Assembly: GCA_033764445.1 (NCBI GenBank)
Contig: JANRIZ010000028.1
Coordinates: 1-37,095, forward strand
DNA length: 37,095 nt
Origin: JANRIZ01 sp033764445
Lineage (GTDB): Bacteria; Verrucomicrobiota; Verrucomicrobiia; JAWXBN01
Direction: 5' to 3'
The notes under the pieces: model-generated
Told to the model about the DNA's origin: nothing
The model's database searches: none
Seen by the model: only the letters and a program-made list of their open reading frames with translations
In this document: one piece after another, positions 15,840 to 24,244 of the stretch
How positions within the stretch are numbered: the stretch's first letter is position 1
How the letters are laid out: every line of letters begins with the position of its first letter
Translations under genes and position numbers: made by a program

Positions 15840-16940
15840 GTGACCTTTAAAACTGTACTCCTGGCCGGGTTTTCCGGTCTGATGCTGACGGGGGTTTTGC
15901 CCGCCCAGCAGGCCAACTCTTACAACACCTCGACCCTTCGAAACGCCAATTCCGGGCTTTATGCCGGGGCGGACACCTCCAAGCGGATGCGGGCGGTGGC
16001 GGTGCGTGAGGAGAAATTCACTTTCACCCTGTTGACTGAAAACGACGGGGCCCTGTGGAATCCCGGCGGCAACGACAAATGGTATTCCTTCGGTGTGGGC
16101 ACCTATTTCACCCATCAGCCCCAATTTGCGGCGGATTTCTGGAGTGTGATGCCCTTCAACGATTATTTTTCAAAAAACAATGCCAGCTTTGGGGCGGGCT
16201 ACCGTTTTACGATCCAGGGGTACACACCTGAGAACAAAACCATCGCCTTTCCGCAGCCGGCCGATCACAGTTACGCGGGGGTGATGATGGTGGGCATGAA
16301 CTTCCAGCGGGCCACCGAACACGACCAGGATTTTCTGGAATTTGCCGTGGGCACGACCGGGCAGCCCAGTCTGGCGCATCAGTTGCAGAACTGGGTCCAC
16401 AGCTGGAGCAACAACGGTCAGTCCCAGGGATGGGGGCAGCAGGTCCGTCAGGAATTCGGATTTGATGTCACGTACGGACACAAGTGGAAGGGCGAGCTGT
16501 ACCGCGCCGGGGATAACTTTGGCATACAGGCCATTCCCCGTGTCGCCGCGACGGCCGGGACATTCCATCGCAATATCGTTGCCGGGAACACCTTCCGACT
16601 TGGATGGAACCTGCCGGATGATTTTGGGATGGGTCGCATGAGCGATCTGGGTTCGGCCACGGGCGCGAAAAACGACGCCGACTTTGGCGGGTATTTCTTT
16701 GCCACCTTCCAGGGGCGTGCCGTCGAGCACGACATTGCCATTGATGGCAGCGATTTCCGTGGGACCATCGTTCGGCAAAAAGTGGAACCGCTTGTCGGTG
16801 AGCTTTCTCTGGGTGCGGCGGTGTATCTCTGGAAAAACTTCGAGGTTTCCTATGCCTGGACCGCCTACACCAAGGATTGGAAGGCGATGCCCAAGGACTA
16901 TTACCAGTACGGGGCTTGGAACCTGAAATACAGCTGGTAA
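15840..16940 (+). CDS. LpxR-family lipid A 3'-O-deacylase-like outer-membrane protein
   Basis: 366 residues from a GTG start. A signal peptide (about 1-24, LAGFSGLMLTGVLPAQQA) leads to a Gly/aromatic-rich beta-barrel ending in NLKYSW, a typical outer-membrane C-terminus. The family features are an early TENDG (66-70), WYSFGVGTYF (81-90), a DHSYAG segment (142-147) and, after a strand, LAHQLQNWVHSW (178-189). In Salmonella LpxR the active site uses Asn, Asp, Ser and His; the likely equivalents here are Asn68, Asp69, Ser83 and His187, which I infer from order, not alignment. The enzyme would remove the 3'-acyloxyacyl group of lipid A at the cell surface. No other lipid A gene is near. Confidence 0.8.
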   Translation: MTFKTVLLAGFSGLMLTGVLPAQQANSYNTSTLRNANSGLYAGADTSKRMRAVAVREEKFTFTLLTENDGALWNPGGNDKWYSFGVGTYFTHQPQFAADFWSVMPFNDYFSKNNASFGAGYRFTIQGYTPENKTIAFPQPADHSYAGVMMVGMNFQRATEHDQDFLEFAVGTTGQPSLAHQLQNWVHSWSNNGQSQGWGQQVRQEFGFDVTYGHKWKGELYRAGDNFGIQAIPRVAATAGTFHRNIVAGNTFRLGWNLPDDFGMGRMSDLGSATGAKNDADFGGYFFATFQGRAVEHDIAIDGSDFRGTIVRQKVEPLVGELSLGAAVYLWKNFEVSYAWTAYTKDWKAMPKDYYQYGAWNLKYSW

Positions 16941-16941
16941 C

Positions 16942-16955
16942 CCGGGGCGCCCCGG
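16942..16955. repeat. 14-bp perfect palindrome after the LpxR-like stop codon
   Basis: CCGGGGCGCCCCGG begins one base after the stop codon's following C. It can fold as a 5-bp stem with a GCGC loop, but no T-run follows, so it is a poor intrinsic terminator. It may act with Rho or be a protein site. Confidence 0.5.
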
Positions 16956-17018
16956 CGCAGGGGGAATGGAGGAAAAATCCCTGTTGGATCGGGGTCTGTC
17001 ATGGGTTACTCTCCTGCC

Positions 17019-17666
17019 ATGATCAACGGCATTATTTTCGACATGGACGGTGTGTTGTGCGATTCGGAACCGTTTATCAGCGAGGCGGCGGTGCGGATGT
17101 TTCGTGAAACGTATGGGGTTGCAGTGCAGCACGCGGATTTTCTTCCTTTTGTGGGTACTGGTGAAAACCGGTTCATTGGCGGCGTGGCCGAAAAATACGG
17201 GGTATCCGTGCAGATTGAGAGGGACAAGGCGCGGGTGTACGCCATTTATCTGGAGATCATCCGCGGACGGCTCGAACCCCTGCCGGGTGTGCTGACCTTC
17301 GTGCAATCCTGCCGGACCCGGGGACTGAAGCTGGCCGTGGCCACGAGTGCCGATCGGATCAAGATGGATGGGAATCTGGCCCAGATCGGTTTGCCCGTGT
17401 CGAGTTTTGACGTGGTGGTGACCGGCAGCGACATCGCAAAAAAGAAACCCGATCCGGAAATTTTTCTGACCGCCGCGCAAAGGATGGGATTGCCCAACAG
17501 TGCGTGCCTGGTTATCGAGGACGCTGTCAGTGGCGTAAAAGCCGGTGTGGCCGCCGGGTCACCGTGCCTGGGGATCACCACCAGCTATCCGGCAGAGGCC
17601 CTGCGGGAGGTGGGGGCCAAATGGACCGCGCCGGACCTGGCGCATTTCCCGGCGGGAATCCTATGA
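17019..17666 (+). CDS. HAD-superfamily phosphatase (subfamily IA, beta-phosphoglucomutase-like)
   Basis: 215 residues from the ATG at 17019 (MINGIIFDMDG); an ATG six codons upstream is possible. All four HAD motifs are present: DMDGVLCDSEP with nucleophile Asp8 and Asp10, Ser/Thr motif LAVATSA, Lys motif KKKPDPEIF, and the acidic CLVIEDAVSGVKAG. The helical cap between motifs I and II is of the C1 type. Such proteins hydrolyse or isomerise sugar phosphates; substrate cannot be read from sequence. It lies 78 nt after the LpxR-like gene on the same strand and may be read from the same promoter. Confidence 0.88.
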   Translation: MINGIIFDMDGVLCDSEPFISEAAVRMFRETYGVAVQHADFLPFVGTGENRFIGGVAEKYGVSVQIERDKARVYAIYLEIIRGRLEPLPGVLTFVQSCRTRGLKLAVATSADRIKMDGNLAQIGLPVSSFDVVVTGSDIAKKKPDPEIFLTAAQRMGLPNSACLVIEDAVSGVKAGVAAGSPCLGITTSYPAEALREVGAKWTAPDLAHFPAGIL

Positions 17667-17877
17667 GGCTGTGACCGGATGCAGAGGGCGCAGATCAAGG
17701 GCCACAAAAAACACAAAATGCCCAAAAGGTTTTGGCCCAACCGTACGGGCCCCAATCCATTCATGATTCCTGACACCATTGATGAATGATATCCGGTCTT
17801 AAATTGGATGCACCTGCCTTCGCCCCGACGACAGCGGGTCGGGGAGGAATACTTTCATCCTCAAAAGGAACGAACCC

Positions 17878-17965
17878 ATCCGTGTTTGATCGGTGTTTCA
17901 TCCGTGGCTCTCAAAGGGTCTGGTGAAATCGGAAGCCACGGATGAAACACCGATCAAACACGGAT
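17878..17965. repeat. Perfect 32-bp inverted repeat with 24-nt loop
   Basis: The left arm (17878-17909, starting ATCCGTGTTTGATCGG) is an exact reverse complement of the right arm (17934-17965). The wording (CCGTG, CACGGAT, TTCATCC) is related to the dispersed repeats. It lies in the 629-nt gap between the phosphatase and gyrB. The rest of that gap holds a GC hairpin (CCCCGAC 17823-17829 with GTCGGGG 17838-17844), a short stretch like 30699-30718 (from 17700), an AT-rich gyrB leader, and no gene I can support. Confidence 0.95.
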
Positions 17966-18159
17966 TTTGGGGGATGCTTTACAAGGCAGAGTCCGTGATG
18001 ACTCCCTCTTTGTGTTCTCCGGGATATGCGAGTGAATTGTGAGCCTTATTGTGGCGCAAACAATCAGCATTCGGCGATTCCAGCTTTGGATTTTTTCAAG
18101 TCTGACCGCGTTGAAACTGGAGCAAATGAAAGCCATTTATTTTTACGCTTTAAAACATA

Positions 18160-18216
18160 AAAAACCACAACTTATATGGTAAAAAGATATTCACAGCACA
18201 ATAGATTGTGGTTTTT
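18160..18216. promoter_or_regulatory. 11-bp inverted repeat and near-consensus DnaA box in the gyrB leader
   Basis: AAAAACCACAA (18160-18170) is exactly complementary to TTGTGGTTTTT (18206-18216) across a 35-nt AT-rich spacer. Within the spacer ATATTCACA (18187-18195) matches the DnaA box TTATNCACA at eight of nine positions. Either a regulatory structure upstream of gyrB or chance in AT-rich sequence. Confidence 0.35.
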
Positions 18217-18295
18217 GGATGAATTAGGCATTGCCAGCGGCAACGATTTTGCGTAGTCTTTCCCTCTTCAAAAACACACAGAATTGACCTTTTCT

Positions 18296-20845
18296 ATGCC
18301 TGCAAAAACCGATGCCGTTCTCGACGAAGCCTCCAACGAAAACACGAAGATCGATGCCGCTTACGATGCTTCCAAATTAGGCCAGCTCAAGGGCCTGGAA
18401 GCGGTCCGGAAAAAGCCGGGGATGTATATCGGTGGGACCGATGAACGGGCGTTGCATCATTGTGTTTCCGAGGTGTTGGACAACTCGATCGACGAACATC
18501 TGGCCGGGCATGGTTCGACCATTGAGCTGACCATTCATGTGGACGGATCGCTTTCGATTCGCGACCAGGGTCGAGGCATCCCGGTGGATATCAACAAGGA
18601 CAGTGGTCTGCCCGGTGTGGAGCTGGTGCTGACCACGTTGCATTCCGGCGGCAAGTACGGTCAGGGCGGCTACAAGTTTACCGGGGGCACGCACGGGGTG
18701 GGCGCAAAATGCGTCAACGCGGTCTCCGAATGGTTTGAGGTGGAGGTCTCCCGGGATGGCAAGGTGTACCACATGGGATTTGAGCGTGGAAAAACCGTCA
18801 AAAAGCTGGAGGTCATCGGGAAGTCCAAAAACACCGGGACGCTGATCACCTTCATGCCCGACGCGGAGATCTTCCGGGAGACCATTGTTTTCAAGGCCGA
18901 GACCGTGATCAAGCGTCTGCGTGAACTGGCCTTTTTGAACAAGGGCCTGGAAATGGTCTTTGTCGACGAGCGTGAACCCGAGTCCCAGCCGCAGCGGTTT
19001 CTTTTCAAAAACGGGATTGAGGAATACGTCAAGCAACTCAATGCCAGCAAGGAGCCGATCCATCCCAAGCCCATTTCGATCCATCGCCAGACCAAGGCCC
19101 AGAATTCCGAGAAGGAGGTCGAGGTGCATCTGGAGGCGGTCATCCAGTACAACGACAGTTACAACGAGCAGGTCCTGTGTTTCACCAACACCATCCACAA
19201 TCCGGATGGCGGCACGCATCTTTCCGGATTCCGCACGGCACTGACCCGGTCGATCAACCAGTACGCGAAGTCCAACAATCTGCTCAAGGAAAAGGACCCG
19301 ACCATTTCCGGGGACGACGTGCGCGAGGGGCTGACGGCCGTCATTTCGATCCTGCACAGCGATCCGAAGTTTGAGTCCCAGACCAAGGTCAAGCTTCTCT
19401 CTCCCGAGGTGGACAGCCTGGTGTCCTCCGCCACGTATGAAGGGCTGATGAGTTATTTTGATGCGAATCCCTCGATCGCCAAGAAGATCGTGGACAAGGC
19501 CATGACCGCCGCCCGGGCGCGCGAAGCGGCACGCAAGGCGCGCGAGGCCGTGCGCAAGACCGCCATGACCGGCGGGGGATTGCCCGGCAAGCTGGCGGAC
19601 TGTTCGGATCGGAATCCGGAAAACTGCGAAATTTACATTGTGGAAGGTGACTCCGCCGGTGGATCCGCCAAACAAGGCCGTGACCGTCGTTATCAGGCGA
19701 TTCTCCCGATCAAGGGAAAAATCATCAATGTCGAGAAGGCGCGCCTGGACAAGGTGTTGCAGAACGATGAGATCCGCACCATGATCACCGCCATTGGGAC
19801 CGGGATCGGTGACGGGGAGGGCGAGGGGGCCTTCAATCTCGAACGCCTGCGTTATCACAAGATCATCATCATGACCGATGCCGACGTGGACGGGTCCCAC
19901 ATCCGGACCCTGTTGCTGACCTTCTTTTTCCGGCAGATGCCCAAGCTCATTGAAAAGGGTTTTGTCTATGCCGCGCAGCCCCCGCTGTACTACATCAAGC
20001 GCAAAAAGCGTGAGGAATACGTTGAGGACGACGCCAAGCTCAACAAAATCCTGATCCAGCTCGGGGTGGAGGAGGTGCGACTCAAGAGTGTGGAGGACAA
20101 AAAGGAAATCCCCCCCAAACAGGTGGAGGAAATTCTGGTCCTGCTCGAAACCCTGGACAAATACAGCAAGTCCATCCAGCGCCACGGCGGCAATTTTGAG
20201 GAGTATCTCAGTGCCCGTGACAAAAAGACCGAGGAACTTCCCAAGCATTTGGTTCGCATCCGGGAAGGCAATGATGAGAAGGTGCATTATTTTCTCTCCG
20301 ACGAATCCCTGGCGCGTTTTGCCGCCGACAATGCCGACCTGAACATCTTTGCCCGTCCCGGTGAGGATGAGGCGGCGGAGAAGGCGGAGATTAGGAGCGA
20401 AAAGAACGCCTTGCCCCGGCGGTGCATCCATGTGGCCCTGACCGAAAGCAAGACCGTCAAGGACCTGCTGGAGAAACTCTCGAAAAAAGGGTTTCATGTG
20501 GACCATTATTCGGGTCAGGACAAGCCTCTCTTCGAGGTCATCGAAGGGGAGGGGGAACGGGAAAAGGTTCATCCCGTTTTTGCGATCCCCGAAATCCTCG
20601 AGAAAATCAAGGAGATCGGACGTCAGGGTGTCCAGATCAAACGGTTCAAGGGTCTGGGGGAGATGAACCCCAAGGAACTTTTTGGAACGACGATGGACCC
20701 GGAGAAGCGCAAACTGCTGCGGATCGACATCAGTGATGCGGTCATGGCCGACGAGATGTTCACAAAACTCATGGGGGACGTGGTCGAGCCCCGCCGTCAG
20801 TTCATCCAGGACAACGCCCTCAACGTGCGGAATCTGGATGCATGA
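18296..20845 (+). CDS. gyrB: DNA gyrase subunit B
   Basis: 849 residues from the ATG at 18296 (a TTG four codons upstream is in frame). It supplies the ATPase and TOPRIM parts of gyrase, which adds negative supercoils. The GHKL ATPase motifs are EVLDNSIDE (N-box), DQGRGIPVD and GGTHGVGAKCVNA; the transducer follows. The TOPRIM site is Glu450 in VEGDSAGGSAKQGRDR with Asp528, Asp530 and Asp532 in TDADVDGSH. An insert of about 170 residues separates YYIKRKK from the C-terminal FKGLGEMNPKELF, as in the long, E. coli-like gyrB proteins. gyrA follows after 101 nt of AT-rich leader. The ATPase motif reads TGGTHGVGAK rather than the common SGGLHGVGAS. Confidence 0.97.
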   Translation: MPAKTDAVLDEASNENTKIDAAYDASKLGQLKGLEAVRKKPGMYIGGTDERALHHCVSEVLDNSIDEHLAGHGSTIELTIHVDGSLSIRDQGRGIPVDINKDSGLPGVELVLTTLHSGGKYGQGGYKFTGGTHGVGAKCVNAVSEWFEVEVSRDGKVYHMGFERGKTVKKLEVIGKSKNTGTLITFMPDAEIFRETIVFKAETVIKRLRELAFLNKGLEMVFVDEREPESQPQRFLFKNGIEEYVKQLNASKEPIHPKPISIHRQTKAQNSEKEVEVHLEAVIQYNDSYNEQVLCFTNTIHNPDGGTHLSGFRTALTRSINQYAKSNNLLKEKDPTISGDDVREGLTAVISILHSDPKFESQTKVKLLSPEVDSLVSSATYEGLMSYFDANPSIAKKIVDKAMTAARAREAARKAREAVRKTAMTGGGLPGKLADCSDRNPENCEIYIVEGDSAGGSAKQGRDRRYQAILPIKGKIINVEKARLDKVLQNDEIRTMITAIGTGIGDGEGEGAFNLERLRYHKIIIMTDADVDGSHIRTLLLTFFFRQMPKLIEKGFVYAAQPPLYYIKRKKREEYVEDDAKLNKILIQLGVEEVRLKSVEDKKEIPPKQVEEILVLLETLDKYSKSIQRHGGNFEEYLSARDKKTEELPKHLVRIREGNDEKVHYFLSDESLARFAADNADLNIFARPGEDEAAEKAEIRSEKNALPRRCIHVALTESKTVKDLLEKLSKKGFHVDHYSGQDKPLFEVIEGEGEREKVHPVFAIPEILEKIKEIGRQGVQIKRFKGLGEMNPKELFGTTMDPEKRKLLRIDISDAVMADEMFTKLMGDVVEPRRQFIQDNALNVRNLDA

Positions 20846-20946
20846 TCAGTTGATGTGGATTCATGTCCTCTGCCGGATGTTGAGACAGTCACGGACCCCG
20901 ATCAAAAAAATTGAAAATCGAAAAATTAAATTTGGAAATGTAATTT

Positions 20947-23547
20947 ATGGCCGATGAAAAATCCCTGTTCACCCGCAACGAGCGGATCGACCTCATCAAT
21001 ATCACTGACGAGATCAAGCAGTCGTTTCTTGACTACTCCATGTCGGTGATTGTTTCGCGGGCGCTGCCCGATGTGCGGGACGGGCTCAAGCCCTCACAAC
21101 GTCGCATTTTGTACGCGATGCATGAGCTGGGTCTGCAGCCCACGCGCAAACATCTCAAGTGCGCCAAGATCGTCGGTGAAACGATGGGCAACTATCATCC
21201 GCACGGCGACGGGGCGATCTATCCGACCCTCGTACACATGGCCCAGCCGTGGAGCATGCGCGACATGCTCATTGACGGACAGGGCAACTTCGGTTCGGTG
21301 GAGGGCGATCCCCCGGCGGCCATGCGTTACACCGAGGCGCGGCTGACCCATCTGGGGTCTGTCCTGATGACCGATCTCGACAAGGACACGGTCAATTACG
21401 TGCCCAACTATGATGAGACCCGGACAGAGCCCTCGGTCCTTCCGGCGGCCTTTCCGAACCTGATGGTCAACGGGGGCGTGGGCATTGCCGTGGGCATGGC
21501 CACCAACCTTCCCCCGCACAACCTGGGGGAGGTCATTGACGGCATTTGCGCCCAGATTGACGACCCCGGCATCAAGGTGGAGAAACTCAACAAAATCATC
21601 AAGGGCCCCGATTTCCCGACCGGATGCTCCATTTTGGGAGTGGCGGGAATCAAGGATTACCTTTCGACCGGACGCGGCAGCATCAAGGTGCGCGGGACCG
21701 TGGGCATTGAACAGATGCAGGGCGGCAAGGAACGGATTGTCGTCACGGAAATCCCCTACGGCGTCAACCGCGCCACCCTGGTCGAGCGCATCGCGGAGCT
21801 GGTCAACGAGAAGGTCATTCCCGACATCACGGCCATCCGTGATGAATCCGATGAGAACACGCGGGTGGTCATCGAGCTGAAACGGGACGCGATTTCCAAG
21901 GTGGTCATCAACAACCTTTTCAAGCACACCTCCCTGGCCACGTCCTTCAGTGTGCACATGCTGGCCATCGACCATGGCAAGCCCAAGACCCTGAATCTCA
22001 AGGAAATCATCAATTGCTACATCGAACACCGCCGAGAGGTGATTGTGCGCCGGACCCGGTACGAGTTGAGAAATGCCGAGGCCCGCGCCGAAACCCTTGA
22101 GGCGTTCCTGATCGCGCTGGCCAATCTCGATGAGTTCATCAAAATCATCCGCAACTCCAAGACCCGTGAGGAGGCCAAGATCAAACTGCTCGCCTTTGAA
22201 TTCACAAAGGCCGCCGTCGAAAAAATCGGGGTCATTATCCGCAGCCCGGCGCGGCTGACCGATGGGCGTTATCTTTTCAGTGACGCCCAGGCCGATGCGA
22301 TCCTGGAGCTGCGTCTCTACCAACTGACCGGTTTGGAACGCGACAAGATCAAGGGCGAATACGACGAATTGATCAAAAAAATCGCCGATCTGCTCGATAT
22401 TCTGGCCAAAGAGTCCCGTGTGCTCTCGATCATCAAAGCGGAGCTGAAGGTCATCCGGGACAAGTACTCCACACCGCGTCGGACCCAGATTGTCCCTGAC
22501 GAAGGCGAAATCGCCATTGAGGATCTGATTCCCAACGAGGGAGTGATCATCACCCTGACCCACGGCGGTTTGATCAAGCGCACCGCCGTTTCCAGCTACC
22601 GCGCGCAGCGTCGGGGGGGCAAGGGGGTCATCGGCATGGTCACCAAGGAGGGGCAGACCGAACAGGACACGGACTTCGTCGAGCATCTCTTTACGGCCAG
22701 TACGCATGATTACCTGATGTTCTTCACTAACTCCGGACGCGTGTACGTGGAGCGCGTGCACGAGATTCCGGACATGGGTCGCGCCGCCAAAGGCCGCAGC
22801 ATTGCCAATCTGCTGGAACTGCGACCCGATGAAAAAATCGCGGCCCTGATCCGCATTCTGTCCAAGAAGGAAGGCCAGAATGACACGACTTGGGAGCAGC
22901 CTGGTCAGATATTCTTTGCGACCAAAATGGGCACGGTCAAAAAGACCGAACTTTCCGCCTTCAAGAATGTCAACAAGAGCGGGATCATCGCCATTGGCAT
23001 TGAGCCCGGGGATGCCCTGATCGAGGTGCGCCAGACCACCGGGCAGGATGAGGTCATTCTCATCACCAAGGAGGGCATGAGCATCCGGTTCAATGAGGAG
23101 GATGTGCGTTCCATGGGCCGTCAGGCCGCCGGGGTCCGTGGCATCACCTTGGAGAAGACGGATGAACTCGTGGCCCTGGCCATCGTGGTTCCCGACGCCA
23201 CACTCCTGGTGGCCGGGGAGCGGGGCATTGGCAAACGGACCGATTTTGAAGAGTACCGCAAGCAGTCACGCGGCGGCAAAGGCATCATCACCATGAAGAC
23301 CAATGAAAAGACGGGCATGGTCGTGGGGGCACTGACGGTTCGTGACGAGGATGAGATCATGCTCATTACGGTGGGGGGACAGATGGTGCGAACCCCCGTC
23401 AAGGATATCCGCGAAGCTGGACGCAATACACAGGGCGTGAAACTCGTCAATCTGGATGATAAGGACAAACTCCAGGCCATTGCGCCGGTCATTTCCGAGA
23501 AACAGGAAGACCAGGCCAGCGGGGACGAGCAGCAGAAGATGGAGTAA
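20947..23547 (+). CDS. gyrA: DNA gyrase subunit A
   Basis: 866 residues, close to the E. coli length. It carries the breakage-reunion domain with catalytic Tyr128 in AAMRYTE and the C-terminal beta-pinwheel for DNA wrapping. The GyrA box QRRGGKG (from Gln554) shows it is gyrase, not topoisomerase IV ParC. In the quinolone-determining region, HPHGDGAIYPT has Gly89 and Pro93 where E. coli has Ser83 and Asp87. The C-terminus is acidic and Gln-rich (EKQEDQASGDEQQKME). It is probably in one transcript with gyrB and converges on nuoI across 118 nt with no clear terminator. Confidence 0.97.
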   Translation: MADEKSLFTRNERIDLINITDEIKQSFLDYSMSVIVSRALPDVRDGLKPSQRRILYAMHELGLQPTRKHLKCAKIVGETMGNYHPHGDGAIYPTLVHMAQPWSMRDMLIDGQGNFGSVEGDPPAAMRYTEARLTHLGSVLMTDLDKDTVNYVPNYDETRTEPSVLPAAFPNLMVNGGVGIAVGMATNLPPHNLGEVIDGICAQIDDPGIKVEKLNKIIKGPDFPTGCSILGVAGIKDYLSTGRGSIKVRGTVGIEQMQGGKERIVVTEIPYGVNRATLVERIAELVNEKVIPDITAIRDESDENTRVVIELKRDAISKVVINNLFKHTSLATSFSVHMLAIDHGKPKTLNLKEIINCYIEHRREVIVRRTRYELRNAEARAETLEAFLIALANLDEFIKIIRNSKTREEAKIKLLAFEFTKAAVEKIGVIIRSPARLTDGRYLFSDAQADAILELRLYQLTGLERDKIKGEYDELIKKIADLLDILAKESRVLSIIKAELKVIRDKYSTPRRTQIVPDEGEIAIEDLIPNEGVIITLTHGGLIKRTAVSSYRAQRRGGKGVIGMVTKEGQTEQDTDFVEHLFTASTHDYLMFFTNSGRVYVERVHEIPDMGRAAKGRSIANLLELRPDEKIAALIRILSKKEGQNDTTWEQPGQIFFATKMGTVKKTELSAFKNVNKSGIIAIGIEPGDALIEVRQTTGQDEVILITKEGMSIRFNEEDVRSMGRQAAGVRGITLEKTDELVALAIVVPDATLLVAGERGIGKRTDFEEYRKQSRGGKGIITMKTNEKTGMVVGALTVRDEDEIMLITVGGQMVRTPVKDIREAGRNTQGVKLVNLDDKDKLQAIAPVISEKQEDQASGDEQQKME

Positions 23548-23665
23548 GGGCAGAGGTCAGGCCGCCATGTGGAAATCCATTGGGTGACGTGGGGCCTGCG
23601 GGACCGCTTTCCGGTTTCGCCGGGAGCCGCCCCGGAGGCAGTGTGACTCCGCGCCCAACCCGCGT

Positions 23666-24244
23666 TCAGGCCGTTGGAGGTTTGGGCGTGGCGGCTGCCG
23701 CTGCCGCGGCTTTGGCCTTGGCTTCATCAGCCTTCTTCTTTTTATCCGCCGCCTCGCGGAGCTTGAGATTGATTTCCTTCGCGTCCGTGGGATGGATGCG
23801 CCCGAAGTAATCGTTGGGTTTGAGAATGTCCTCCTTGTGGAAGAGAAGTCCCTCAAAGCGGTCCTGGGTGGAAAGTTCGTACACCTGATCCATTTTGATC
23901 GCGTCGAAGGGGCAGGCCTCCACGCAGATCTGGCAGCTCATGCAGACGGAGTAATCAATGTCAAAAATGGCCGGACGCCGGACCGCCTTGCCCTTTTCAT
24001 CCCGGACCTCCTCGATGTAGATGCATTGGGGCGGGCATTCCTTCTCGCAGATTTTACAGGCCACGCAGCGCGGATTGGCGGGGTCCTCGTCAAATACCAG
24101 GAAAGGGAAGTTGCGGTAGTTTTCCTGCACCTGAACTTTCTGTTCGGGGTATTCGACCGTGGTCATGCGTTCCGGCTTGGAAAAACTTTCGATGAAGTTT
24201 TTGGCCGTCACGCCCAGTCCCTGGATGAGTCCCTTTCCAAACAT
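23666..24244 (-). CDS. nuoI: NADH-quinone oxidoreductase subunit I
   Basis: 192 residues from the ATG at 24242-24244, which overlaps the nuoD stop as TGATG, so translation is coupled. It holds the two 4Fe-4S clusters (N6a/N6b) that pass electrons from the arm toward NuoB: Cys60, 63, 66, 70 (CVACKICEKECP) and Cys101, 104, 107, 111 (CMSCQICVEACP). The N-terminus is amphipathic as in other NuoI. The C-terminus is a Lys/Ala-rich tail (about 163-192) beyond the usual fold, likely disordered. It is the last gene of the nuo cluster here; the usual neighbours nuoE, F, G and H are absent. Confidence 0.95.
   Translation of the reverse strand: MFGKGLIQGLGVTAKNFIESFSKPERMTTVEYPEQKVQVQENYRNFPFLVFDEDPANPRCVACKICEKECPPQCIYIEEVRDEKGKAVRRPAIFDIDYSVCMSCQICVEACPFDAIKMDQVYELSTQDRFEGLLFHKEDILKPNDYFGRIHPTDAKEINLKLREAADKKKKADEAKAKAAAAAAATPKPPTA

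Noticed and set aside
17722..17742. CCAAAA-GG-TTTTGG near-palindrome after the phosphatase gene
   Set aside because: Two-base loop, short arms and no T-run; probably chance or repeat-derived.
17823..17844. GC-rich hairpin (CCCCGAC / GTCGGGG) as terminator of the phosphatase gene
   Set aside because: It is about 160 nt past the stop and lacks a T-run; kept only as a note in the spacer description.
17954..18136. 60-codon minus-strand frame next to the 32-bp inverted repeat
   Set aside because: It begins in AT-rich spacer, ends inside the repeat and matches no family I recognise; I considered a transposase remnant but found no motif.
17667..18295. Replication origin next to gyrB
   Set aside because: Only one imperfect DnaA box, no dnaA, dnaN or recF nearby.
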